Source of the DNA: Phytophthora colocasiae
Taxonomy: Eukaryota; Oomycota; Peronosporomycetes; Peronosporales; Peronosporaceae
Assembly: GCA_018806915.1 (NCBI GenBank)
Contig: JAGKQI010000101.1
Location: forward strand, 1-64,000
Length of the DNA: 64,000 nucleotides
Direction: 5' to 3'
Part shown: positions 33,806 to 44,600 of the stretch, piece by piece
How positions within the stretch are numbered: the first letter of the stretch is position 1
Layout: each line of letters opens with the position of its first letter
Notes under the pieces: generated by a model
Seen by the model: the letters and a program-made list of their open reading frames with translations, nothing else
Told to the model about the DNA's origin: nothing
Databases searched by the model: none
Translations under genes and position numbers: made by a program

Positions 33806-34609
33806 ATGGCCACTACTAAGAAGACCGTCCTCATCACGGGCAGCACACGCAGCATCGGCCTTGCCTTCGCAGAATACTACACCAAGCAAGGCTGGAACGT
33901 CATCGGTACTACACGTCGCAACAGTAACACCGATCAGGTACATCTATCCTTGATGTCTTCTTATGGCTGCTAATCTAACGGGTAGCTAGCAATGAGATTA
34001 TGTTTTGCTCAGCTCATGGCGCTGTCACCTTTCAAGACTGTCATGTTGGAAACGAGTGACGAAGCATCCGTGCTCGAGGCGGCTCGTCAACTGGAAGGAG
34101 TGCCCATCGATCTGCTCATCAACAATGCTGGCATTTACATCGAAGACGACTTTAAGACGGCCACCAGAGACGCCTTCATGAGCCAGTTCGAGGTGAATGC
34201 CGTGGGGCCGTTCCTCTTGTCGCGTGCATTGCTGCCCAACCTGGAGCTGGCAGTGAAAACCCACGGGACCGCCACTGTGGCCCAAGTCTCGTCATTCCTG
34301 GGCAGCATTGGTGGCAACACGAAAGAGATGGCGCACTTCTTCAGTCACTCGTACGCGTACTCCACCTCCAAGGCTGCGCTTAACATGGTTACTCGATCCA
34401 TGTCTGTCGGTCTGCACGATAGCAACATCATCTTCGTGACGCTTAACCCGGGGTACGTCGCCACCGACATGAACGGCCACAAAGGCTCTCTGAAGGCGTC
34501 CGACTCGGCCGAGTGGATGGCTGAAGTCGTGGGTAACCTGTCCATGGAGGACTCAAGCAAGTTCTACAACGCTGACAAGACATTTGGGGGCCTTGATCTG
34601 CCGTGGTGA
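33806..34609 (+). CDS. Short-chain dehydrogenase/reductase, array copy 8
   Basis: Exons 33806-33937 and 34013-34609, 242 aa, intact. It combines exon-1 features of the outer copies (TGSTRSIG, TTRRNS) with EGVPID and the C-terminal EDSSKF of copies 6 and 7, suggesting gene conversion or unequal exchange between units. TATRDAF replaces TATKDAF. Initiator-like CTCACTTT at 33742-33749. Its 3' flank is the array-end form, abutting the VPS13 fragment. Confidence 0.85.
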
Positions 34610-35015
34610 AGGTCGGATGTCAACTAGTCAGGCCTACATGTAGCACATGGATACTCCCATTAATTCATATTTCGATATACTTTTTTTCATGCATTGTACG
34701 CTTCTGCCAAGCAATTCACTTCAACTTTGACCACCGCAAAGTGGTAACTCAGCTGCTGCAGTCAAGAAGAAGCACACCAGAATCGTGTCGGAACTTCATA
34801 CTGCTAGCGTTGTTGTTACCGGTGCTTCAGATGAAAGGAAGTCTGTGCTTCGGCGTTCTGTACTGGACGAAACATGAATTACTGTCGGGCCGCCGCATTT
34901 CAAACTGCTCTCCCCATTGGGTAAGCACAACATATTGACCCTCGCATAACCGGTAGATGAACTGAATTGCCAAGGCGATCAAACCTTGCTGCACTCGCTG
35001 CGAATCTGCCACCAC

Positions 35016-36945
35016 TACGCTACTTGAAAGAGCAATAGCTCCAGGCGTTATGTAGGACGATGTTTTCCGTACGAGTTTGGGCCTGCTTCGTCGTTCAGCA
35101 CCTGTCACTAGGGGGCCAATGCGCGTTGAAGACTGGCTCGCTACATCGACAGCAGTGGCAGCATCTCTGTCGATACGCCGCTGCGCATGAACGGCAAAAT
35201 TCTCGCCAAACGAGTGAAGTAGCTGCATCAGCGATCGGAAACTTGTAGCCGACAAGTTCAGGTTAACGCTGTCAACACCCCCGAAAAGCTTTAGGAGAGG
35301 GATGCTTGGGTCATCCGGCGCGACGCTCATATAGAAACTAAACGTCAACGATGTCTTCTCGAGGAGATAGTGCCAAGCAGACTTCTTTCCCGATTGAGTC
35401 CGTGCTCGAAAAACATTTCTCGCAATGCCGCTATTTCCTCCGTTGATAATTTGAACCTCAATGCCCGCAATACTGATTTCCAATACGTCGTAAAGACTCC
35501 CCTCCGAAGAAGCAGCGCCAATCACTCGAGTTGCCTTTTCCTCCGTATCCCCAATATCACTCAAGCTGTCAGATTCTTCGAAGGTGTCACTCGGATGTGT
35601 TGTTTGTGCCTTCAAATGCCCGAGGAATACTAGCAAACTCACCTCGTCGCCTGTAGGGATTCCGGTATCTTCTGGTGGAGATTGAATAATGTTAATAAGT
35701 GGTGAAATGACATCTAATCTCATGTCTAGTTTCGTTCTCCGAGCCAATGCATCGCGCAGTTGAGCGGCACTGTAACGTTGGAGGCTCTGTGCTCGTTTCC
35801 AGGCGCTTTGCTCAAGCCCCGATAGATCCACGTTAACAGGGCGAGAAAACACCGCCAGGACGTCAAGAAGAAACATGAGGTTGACATTGCACTTGATTGG
35901 CTGTGTGACGAACGACACCCGAAGTAAATGAGCTGCAGCCGCATCTTCAGGGGGAGTTCCTCGCTTTAAATTCGAGTTTTCGTCAAGTTTCGGCTGGCGT
36001 TCGGATTCGATGCTGAGTTGTATCAATGGGAGCTCCTTCTCACAATGACGAAGTCGTACGCTGCTCATTTGATGCCGCACTCCAACCGGGTGGTACTCCA
36101 GAATCTCATCCATATCCATTCGCTGGAGAAAGAAATCGGTCCCGGAAGAACTTACTGAGCGTCTTCTGTGCAACTGACGGTCAAGCACAGAAGATCGAGA
36201 ACTCTGACAGAAGAAAGCGTCACGAAGCTGAAGACCAACCTCCATGCACGACGGTCGCACCAAAAATTGGATCTCCACGTCATCAAACGAAGCGATTAAA
36301 TTCGAGGAAGACTTCACATCGCTCACTTTAGCTCCTTCATGAAGCGTGAGACCGCTCAGATCCGCAGGAACATTCTCAAGACTGAGACCAAAGCTTGCCT
36401 TATACAGAGTAAGCTGAAATCTGTACAAAATATGCTGTTGTTCTTGTAGCAAGCGCTTCTTGCGTGCAGCGACATCTTCAACCTCCCCGCTGTCATTTGT
36501 TCTGTTGTCCTTGCTTTCATCGTCCGGGTGGAAATCAATCGCGTCGTATAAATCCTTGGTATCTTGATCACTCCATTTCACATCTTCGACACGAACATAT
36601 CCATCTTGTCGTGACCCAGAATCTTGTGTTGCAGCACTAGCACCTGTAAGCCACGTGGCGTATGACCAGAGACGTGAGCTAGCGGGGGGACCAGAGCCTT
36701 GAGAGAACGGGACGTTTTCTTCATTTTCCCGCTGGCTCTGCAACTTACTCAGGACTTCTTTTTCTTTCTCCTTTTCGGCAATATCTTTACGCACAGCTCG
36801 GCGAAGCCTGATTAGATCTTAAACATGGATCGTGAGTTCTAATTCGTCTACGTAACTCACTACGTGCCATTTCTTTCGGCAGTGAGCGCAGATTCGGCGA
36901 AATGAGGGAGGCTGCAAACGTGGTGCCGTGCTCCAACACGAGACT
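35016..36945 (-). pseudogene. Inverted partial duplicate of the VPS13 gene
   Basis: The reverse complement closely matches about 40190-42100 of the VPS13 gene downstream. Most of it keeps an open frame (from 36794 down into the array end, stopping at 34827), with differences such as SQREN for NQREN, NDSGE for NDNGE and a 9-nt VSD segment absent from the parent. Close to its 5' end a 4-nt insertion (near 36855) and a CAA to TAA change (near 36822) break it. At 35016-35020 the match ends within TCAAGTAGCG and the SDR array begins. It is a fragment without its own promoter, so not expected to make a functional protein. Confidence 0.9.
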
Positions 36946-37040
36946 TGACCAGCAACTCAGTGAGATCATATCACACGGAGCTACATCCCCTGAACCAAAG
37001 GAAGATAAATTGTGGTCAATAGGGATGATACCACGTTAAG
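36946..37040 (+). pseudogene. Short direct VPS13 fragment
   Basis: Matches 43286-43380 of the VPS13 gene in the same orientation, with one base missing in GTGGGTCAA. It then jumps about 40 nt to join ACGTTAAG, which matches 43420. It is fused head to head with the inverted VPS13 fragment at 36945, a mark of a complex rearrangement. Confidence 0.8.
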
Positions 37041-37740
37041 CCGCTTGCCATGGCCTCACTGCACAATTGTGGGCAGATGTAAGTGCACGTGGGCGTCGAA
37101 GCCTCCAGCAGTCAGAATCAAACCTTCACCAGCGATAACTTTTGTGTTCACGCCCACAATGAGGTTCGGCATCACATCCTTCATCACGCCCGGGTTTCCG
37201 CCCTTGCCAATGAGCACATCCTTAATACCCACATCAGCCTTGTAGATCCCCGTGTAGCCCACAACCAGCGCTCGTGATGATCGTATCCACGAATTGGGCT
37301 GCCGTCTTCCCTGACGCTTGCCCCATGCCTTCACGCAGGACTTTGCCAGCACCAAACTTACACTCATCTCCGTACACTGTCATATCCTTCTCCACCGCCA
37401 CATAGAGCTCCATATCTCCAAGACGCACGATATCTCCCGTGGTAGGACCATACGTCTGGGCATACACGCTTCTAGGCATCTTGCAGATACCAAAATCCGG
37501 CTGTGTTGACAGCTTACTGGCATCCAGGACCTTGTGGTGGAAGTCTTCCGCCACTGCTTTAGTCACAATTGTGTCCGCCTTGGACTCATCCACTGGTCCG
37601 GAAGCAAGGTTGTTGCCGCCGGTGATGATCTTGTTACCAGCAATGGGGCACCTCCTCCAAATGGTAGCAACCCACAATGCAAGCGATCAGTAGCTTTATT
37701 TCCATCGTAGCAAGCCAAACTCTGCAAAGTTCCCACTCTA
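37041..37740 (-). pseudogene. Urease fragment, frameshifted and truncated
   Basis: On the - strand one frame reads [19 protein letters not shown], then [13 protein letters not shown] and [19 protein letters not shown], typical of the beta-alpha junction of fused eukaryotic ureases. A loss of about two bases near 37272 shifts to [15 protein letters not shown], then [19 protein letters not shown], which contains the first nickel-ligand pair HxH. The sequence stops there: the carbamylated Lys region and active-site flap are missing. The upstream part beyond 37680 is unclear. This is a dead fragment; a full urease gene may exist elsewhere. Confidence 0.82.
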
Positions 37741-37759
37741 TTTCCCATTCCTCTCGATC

Positions 37760-38464
37760 TCAAATAATTATTAGCCCTGTGCGCTCGTACACAATGAACA
37801 GCACCGTAGAGAGCAGCAGCATGACGCCAGCGCCGATCCACATTTTGTCCTGCTTGGCTTGCCACTCGAGCGCTTTGAGCCTCTTGCGCACCTCTTTGAT
37901 CTCGGCATTCACGCTTCCGTACTCCTCGTGGGAACTGCGCAGACTCAGCCTTCCGTCGTCCAGCACTTTAGTCACGGAGCTCACTCGCTCGATCTCTTGT
38001 GACATGACTTGACGTGTGCGCTTGAGCGCCGCCGTGACGTCCACCGCTGAACCAGAGCTGCTGCCGCTGGCCGAAGTCTTCGTCCCCCGTGGGCTTTGCG
38101 GTAAGAGACTTCGGCGCTGTTGCTCAAGACGTTCGACCTTCGCGCGCTGACGATAGGCCACCAGCACCTTCCTACATGCAGCCACATGGCTTTGCAGTTG
38201 CCTCTCATGATCTTCCAATGCGTGAGCGGCCTCCTTCGCCTCCTTCGGGTCTTGCAGCTCCTGGATCCAGTCCTGAGCCTCCGACAGCGCACGTCGATAC
38301 GCGGCGATTCCCTCGCCCACTCTCTCCTCTAGTGCCTGCTCTTCGTCCGTGGAAAAGCTCAAACGCTGCTGTGCGGACGCATCGTCACCGCGAATTGACA
38401 GGTTCGTGGACACGTAGCGATACACTCCGGTGAGCTCATGCTCCGCCTGTCGGAGCGCCTCCAT
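37760..38464 (-). CDS. SEC20: Sec20/BNIP1-like SNARE
   Basis: Single exon, 234 aa. Sec20 is an ER-membrane SNARE for Golgi-to-ER retrograde transport, acting with Use1, Ufe1/syntaxin-18 and Sec22. Seen here: an N-terminal helical region (EALRQAEHELTGVYRYVS), a charged middle, a SNARE-like coiled coil near residues 150-205 (VTKVLDDGRLSLRSSHEEYG) and a C-terminal membrane anchor (MWIGAGVMLLLSTVLFIVY) with a very short luminal tail, as in the family. I chose the Met at 38464: upstream Mets in frame overlap the start of the divergent VPS13 gene and would add an unrelated hydrophobic stretch. The gap to the VPS13 start is 151 nt, suggesting a shared divergent promoter. Confidence 0.85.
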   Translation of the reverse strand: MEALRQAEHELTGVYRYVSTNLSIRGDDASAQQRLSFSTDEEQALEERVGEGIAAYRRALSEAQDWIQELQDPKEAKEAAHALEDHERQLQSHVAACRKVLVAYRQRAKVERLEQQRRSLLPQSPRGTKTSASGSSSGSAVDVTAALKRTRQVMSQEIERVSSVTKVLDDGRLSLRSSHEEYGSVNAEIKEVRKRLKALEWQAKQDKMWIGAGVMLLLSTVLFIVYERTGLIII

Positions 38465-38615
38465 CGTTGCTAGTAAGAGCACGATCGGGATATAAGCATA
38501 AGGATACATGATAGCCCTCTTTATCATGATAATCAGTTTATCTACCGGTATATTACCAGTACAGAGTTGAAGGCGAAGAAGGAAAAGTGAGCTCGCCCGT
38601 GCTCCTCGCGCCGCC
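38465..38615. promoter_or_regulatory. Divergent intergenic region SEC20 / VPS13
   Basis: 151 nt between two divergent start codons. It contains a palindrome TTATCATGATAA (about 38521-38532). No clear initiator motif was recognised, so the start sites are not defined. Confidence 0.45.
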
Positions 38616-41600
38616 ATGTTCCTCCAGCGCTACGTACACGTGGTGCTGGACGCGGTGCTGGGCAGCTACGTGAAGAATATCGACCCGGCGGCCCTGCAGA
38701 TCAGTGTGTGGAACGGTAAGATCGAGGTGGAGGCCGTGGAGCTACAGCCCGACGCTTTCCCGCTCCCCAATCAGATGCGGCTGGTCAAGGGAACGCTCCG
38801 TCAGCTTCGAATTGATCTACCGTGGACCAATCTGGCTGGTCAACCCATTCGAGTGGACATTCAAGACGTCAGCTTGCTCCTGGAGGTCTGTGCTGACGAC
38901 CGCGCGGGCTCCGACGAGCTCTCGACCGAAGATCAGCGTCGTGCCGCTCGCCAGAAGCTGCAGAAGCTGCAACGCAAACGTGCGGCCATTGATGCCGTAG
39001 AGAAAGCGACAGAGTTTAACGAGAAGAACAAGACACAGGCGCCGGTGGGCCAGAGCTGGACGCAGAGTTTCCTGTTCAAGCTGCTGGTCAAAGTGCTGGA
39101 CAATGTGCAGGTCCACGTGCAGCACTTGCATCTGAGGATGGAGGACGCTGTGTCCGACCCGATACACCCTTATGCGGTGGGGCTCACACTTGAAGCCATC
39201 ATTATCAAGTCGGCAGACGAAGGTTGGAACTACACGATGGTGGGTCGAGGCCAGCAACAAGACGGCGGCTCGTTCATCCGGAAGAAGATGGACATTAACA
39301 AGTTCGGTATCTATTGGTCACTGCCGCTGGTACCTGTACCAGCAGCAGTACTGAATGACGCAGAAGCTTTTGCGACACTGATGAGGAGCAATTTCTTGAC
39401 GGAGAAGGCGACTGAGCCGTCTCCATCACCTCCAATGTCCGACAGTGCTGCACCGTTGAAGCTGGGGCTACCATTGCTATTTAACTCGGGTGACTACATT
39501 GTGCATCCACTCACAGTCTCCATGAAGCTGACGGTGAATGATGGAAATGCCAAGTTGCCGATTACGCACCAAGAGCTTAGTGAACGCGTCCTGTCGAGGC
39601 TTGGGACGCCATGGATGGTTGAGACAATTGACGCCATCGGTGACGAAGCTTGGAGTGAGTTTCTTGAGATGATGCCCAAGCTAGCAGGAGAGCGCAAGTA
39701 TACTCTTGGTTTCGTGTTCTCGGAAGCATGGTCAGTGGCGAGAGAGCTCACGGAAGAAGAGGACGAGACCCCTTCAGTGAAGCAGTTCAAGGAAGCGTTG
39801 TCGAGTTGCATGCAGTGGTCGTTGGAAGAGGTGGATCGGGTGGAGCCTTGCATTGTCAAGTATCGCGAGGCAGTTGTCCATGTGATGGAGGAAAAGAGCA
39901 CTTACATTGACGCCCAAGCGAGTATCGATCAGATCAGCACATCACTGCACCGTCAGCAATACCTGAGTGCGCTTTCCTTCATTTCCTTCTTGACGGTGAA
40001 GCGCCGCCAAGCTCGGTACCTAGTGCTGCGTCCGAAGAGAATTCGTGTGAAAGACAATCCTAGAGCATGGTGGCGATACGCGGTTAATGCTGTGCTGCTG
40101 GATGTTCGTGAACGCTTGGCGCATGTTGACTGGGAAGCACTTGAGAAGACTCGAGAGCAGAGGAACCGCTATAAAGAGTTGTATCTCGTCTTGGAGCACG
40201 GCACCACGTTTGCAGCCTCCCTCATTTCGCCGAATCTGCGCTCACTGCCGAAAGAAATGGCACGTAGTGAGTTAGACGAATTAGAACTCACGATCCATGT
40301 TCAAGATCTAATCAGGCTTCGCCGAGCTGTGCGTAAAGATATTGCCGAAAAGGAGAAAGAAAAAGAAGTCCTGAGTAAGTTGCAGAACCAGCGGGAAAAT
40401 GAAGAAAACGTCCCGTTCTCTCAAGGCTCTGGTCCCCCCGCTAGCTCGCGTCTCTGGTCATACGCCACGTGGCTTACAGGTGCTAGTGCTGCAACACAAG
40501 ATTCTGGGTCACGACGAGATGGATATGTTCGTGTCGAAGATGTGAAATGGAGTGATCAAGATACCAAGGATTTATACGACGCGATTGATTTCCACCCGGA
40601 CGATGAAAGCAAGGACAACAGAACAAATGACAACGGGGAGGTTGAAGATGTCGCTGCACGCAAGAAGCGCTTGCTACAAGAACAACAGCATATTTTGTAC
40701 AGATTTCAGCTCACTCTGTATAAGGCAAGCTTTGGTCTCAGTCTTGAGAATGTTCCTGCGGATCTGAGCGGTCTCACGCTTCATGAAGGAGCTAAAGTGA
40801 AGTCTTCCTCGCATTTAATCGCTTCGTTTGATGACGTGGAGATCCAATTTTTGGTGCGACCGTCGTGCATGGAGGTTGGTCTTCAGCTTCGTGACGCTTT
40901 CTTCTGTCAGAGTTCTCGATCTTCTGTGCTTGACCGTCAGTTGCACAGAAGACGCTCAGTAAGTTCTTCCGGGACCGATTTCTTTCTCCAGCGAATGGAT
41001 ATGGATGAGATTCTGGAGTACCACCCGGTTGGAGTGCGGCATCAAATGAGCAGCGTACGACTTCGTCATTGTGAGAAGGAGCTCCCATTGATACAACTCA
41101 GCATCGAATCCGAACGCCAGCCGAAACTTGACGAAAACTCGAATTTAAAGCGAGGAACTCCCCCTGAAGATGCGGCTGCAGCTCATTTACTTCGGGTGTC
41201 GTTCGTCACACAGCCAATCAAGTGCAATGTCAACCTCATGTTTCTTCTTGACGTCCTGGCGGTGTTTTCTCGCCCTGTTAACGTGGATCTATCGGGGCTT
41301 GAGCAAAGCGCCTGGAAACGAGCACAGAGCCTCCAACGTTACAGTGCCGCTCAACTGCGCGATGCATTGGCTCGGAGAACGAAACTAGACATGAGATTAG
41401 ATGTCATTTCACCACTTATTAACATTATTCAATCTCCACCAGAAGATACCGGAATCCCTACAGGCGACGAGGTGAGTTTGCTAGTATTCCTCGGGCATTT
41501 GAAGGCACAAACAACACATCCGAGTGACACCTTCGAAGAATCTGACAGCTTGAGTGATATTGGGGATACGGAGGAAAAGGCAACTCGAGTGATTGGCGCT

Positions 41601-44600
41601 GCTTCTTCGGAGGGGAGTCTTTACGACGTATTGGAAATCAGTATTGCGGGCATTGAGGTTCAAATTATCGACGGAGGAAATAGCGGCATTGCGAGAAATG
41701 TTTTTCGAGCACGGACTCAATCGGGAAAGAAGTCTGCTTGGCACTATCTCCTCGAGAAGACATCGTTGACGTTTAGTTTCTATATGAGCGTCGCGCCGGA
41801 TGACCCAAGCATCCCTCTCCTAAAGCTTTTCGGGGGTGTTGACAGCGTTAACCTGAACTTGTCGGCTACAAGTTTCCGATCGCTGATGCAGCTACTTCAC
41901 TCGTTTGGCGAGAATTTTGCCGTTCATGCGCAGCGGCGTATCGACAGAGATGCTGCCACTGCTGTCGATGTAGCGAGCCAGTCTTCAACGCGCATCGGCC
42001 CCCTAATGACCGGTGCTGAACGACGAAGCAGGCCCAAACTCGTACGGAAAAAATCGTCCTACATAAAGCCTGGAGCTATTGCTCTTTCAAGTAGCGGCTC
42101 AAGTGGGAAGCCTGCTGTTGCGTCTGAGAACAGCCCGTACCTTGGTTTAGCGAGAAAGATCCAACTCGAGCGGAAGAAAACCTTTCGCGAAAAGGATATT
42201 GACGACCATGATCTGCTCAAACTGTGGAAGCGTGTGATCTGCCAGCTTCAGTTCGGGGTGGGGGAGATCATCCTCACGTTGCAAGTTTGTGATATTGAAA
42301 ATGATTCGGGAAAGATCGTTCGAGTGCGTGCAGTTGATATTAGCACACGCTTGAAGGTTCGGTCCTATGACAAAAGACTGGAGTTTGCGCTTGGGACGTT
42401 TTTGGTGGAAGATATCCTTCTCTCACGACCGTCGCCTTCGTCGAAAGTGGTAGAAAAGAAGCGATTCCTCGTGAAATCTGGCAACCACAGTGTGGTTACA
42501 GACTTGGAAGATAATCCAGAGGAGGAAAATAATGCGTTCGCCAAACCTCCACCTTCGTCTGAGCAGTTGATTCATGTGGCAATTACAAGTATCGCCTCTG
42601 ACGCCGTCATGCTGAAGAGCAAGAAAATGTGGAAGCATGCCCGCCACTCTCCCCTCTGCCCGTCTTCTGACAAGAACGCTGTATGGCAAGACCCACTCAT
42701 TACCCCGCTTTCGGTTGATGCAAGCTTGCGATTGTTGACGATAGATGTTTACCAAGATACGCTTGCAGAAGTATTCGTGTTTTTCTTCAAGCACAACAGA
42801 GAATACGCGGACGAAAGTCCACAAGAACAGCCACCTCCACCGCCTCCGTCACTACGGAGTATCAGTGAAGGGAGCACAGCAAGTAGGAAACGAGGGGGCG
42901 ATGTAGAAGAACAATCTGTTTTGTCTTCGGTGGATGCCGAAGCGAATGAAGACACTTTTTCGAGAAAATTAGGGGTGTGGATGGCTTCTTCATTTCTGGA
43001 CAATCTTCCGGTCTCTAGCCCAGGAAAGGAAAAGGATGCCGAAGACTCAACAGTGAGAGATGAACTCGATGATGCCGAAGAAGAGTTACCGGCTTCATTG
43101 CAATTACGGCTTCACGTGGAAGGTTTGTCTGTATTCCTCCACTTGGACGACAAACAGAGACCAGAAGGGATGCCATCAGCTTTTGCAAGCTTAACTGCAC
43201 AGCAGTTCTGTTGCTGTGTACAGCGCTTCCCACGGTACATGAGCATCTTCGCGTACTTGACGTCACTGAAGATTTGCGATGTGTCTGTACTTGATCAGCA
43301 CCTCAGCGAGATCATATCACACGGAGCTACATCCCCTGAACCAAAGGAAGATAAATTGTGGGTCAATAGGGATGATACCCGTGAATACGACGATGGCATC
43401 GAGGTGGGCCACGTTCCGACGTTAAGCGAGATTCTGATTTTGCTCGATGACATTCCTGCGGTTTTTTCATGTGCTGCGCAGTTTTACGGCGCGAATTCTA
43501 TCCAGGAAACATGGCATCCAGGCTATAGTAGCCGCTATTCAATGCGCCTTAAATCCCCGCGAATCCGATTCCTCTACAGCTTTGTCGACGACATGCGCAA
43601 CTACTGGATGAATGGCGTGCTGCTGGAGACCGTTTTGGCTATTTTGTTTCGAGAACAAGCTGACATGCTTTGGGAGGGCGATTTTCAACTGGCAGATAGC
43701 CAAAGAAGTTCGGTTCACACTCAGATGAATGAAGTGACGGAGGAAAAGGAAGAAGAAGCAGCAACACCCTCGGGTGTGTTCTTGGGGTCTGATGTTGTGT
43801 CGATGTTCCCCCTTGTCGACATTCGCTTGGAAGATACTGTGCTGGAGATGCCCCCGCATCGCATGTCGTCTGAGTCTCTACTGCTACGTTTTGATAGCTT
43901 TCGAGCGTCCAACGAAGGTGTTGTTAATAGTTTTCTGGGAATGGAGAATCGCATCGTGGCCAAAGTGCTGCTGAATTCGTCACTGAAGCAGCTACAGTTA
44001 GACATGAAGGCTCTTCGAATTGTCTCTGTGATCCTCGTGGACCGCAACGATATTGACAAAAGACTTGGAGGTGGAGGATTTGTCACCCAGAGTCTACTTG
44101 GGTTAACTGATTATTCTCTCTCGGCAGATTTCCGCTCACACGCTGATCTAAAGTTGACGATGAACTACAGTCCCGTTCGGTTAGTTTGCAATCAAGAACA
44201 GTACGCCTTTGTGCTTCGAGTACCTTTCCAGAACTACCATGAGCGCAGTCGGTATAGTTTCGTGCAAGGTGTCGATACATCGGCAAAGGCAGTGTCGCGA
44301 CTTTCTACTCACCGGTTCTCCTTGTCGAGAAGTCTTGATGGAGCTTCGTCGTCTGGAAGAATTCTGGACGATGGAGACGATTTGAGCAATGGTGCGAGTG
44401 CGTCCGAGTCTCCAGAAGCTGTAGAAGAACGTCATATCATGCTAAATCTCCACGTCCCAGAGATCACGATGGAGATACTACAGGGGCAACATGGGTATCA
44501 TCCTTCTAGCAGTGGCGATCTCGATATGGCTGAGAAAGGCAAAACGAACGATGGCTCAATCTGCATTTTGGCTCTCACTGTGTTATCTGGACGCGCTGAT

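Larger units (their letters stand above)
31015..35015 (+). repeat. Right arm of the SDR array (two inverted copies)
   Basis: Two units in the opposite orientation to the left arm; the unit boundary is CTGCCACCAC at 32632-32641 and the end at 35006-35015. 31015-32641 mirrors the unit at 23431-25060. The last unit ends with the array-end variant (ACCGGTAGATG, CATTGGGTAAGC) also seen in unit 1. The non-coding part (about 32230-33740) holds no supported gene. Confidence 0.92.

Noticed and set aside
23431..35015. Secreted RXLR or CRN effector genes in the repeat-rich region
   Set aside because: No signal peptide followed by RXLR/EER or LFLAK-type motif was seen in any plausible frame.
37234..37677. 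Working urease gene
   Set aside because: Only the beta-alpha junction and first nickel ligands are present, with a frameshift and no downstream active-site part.
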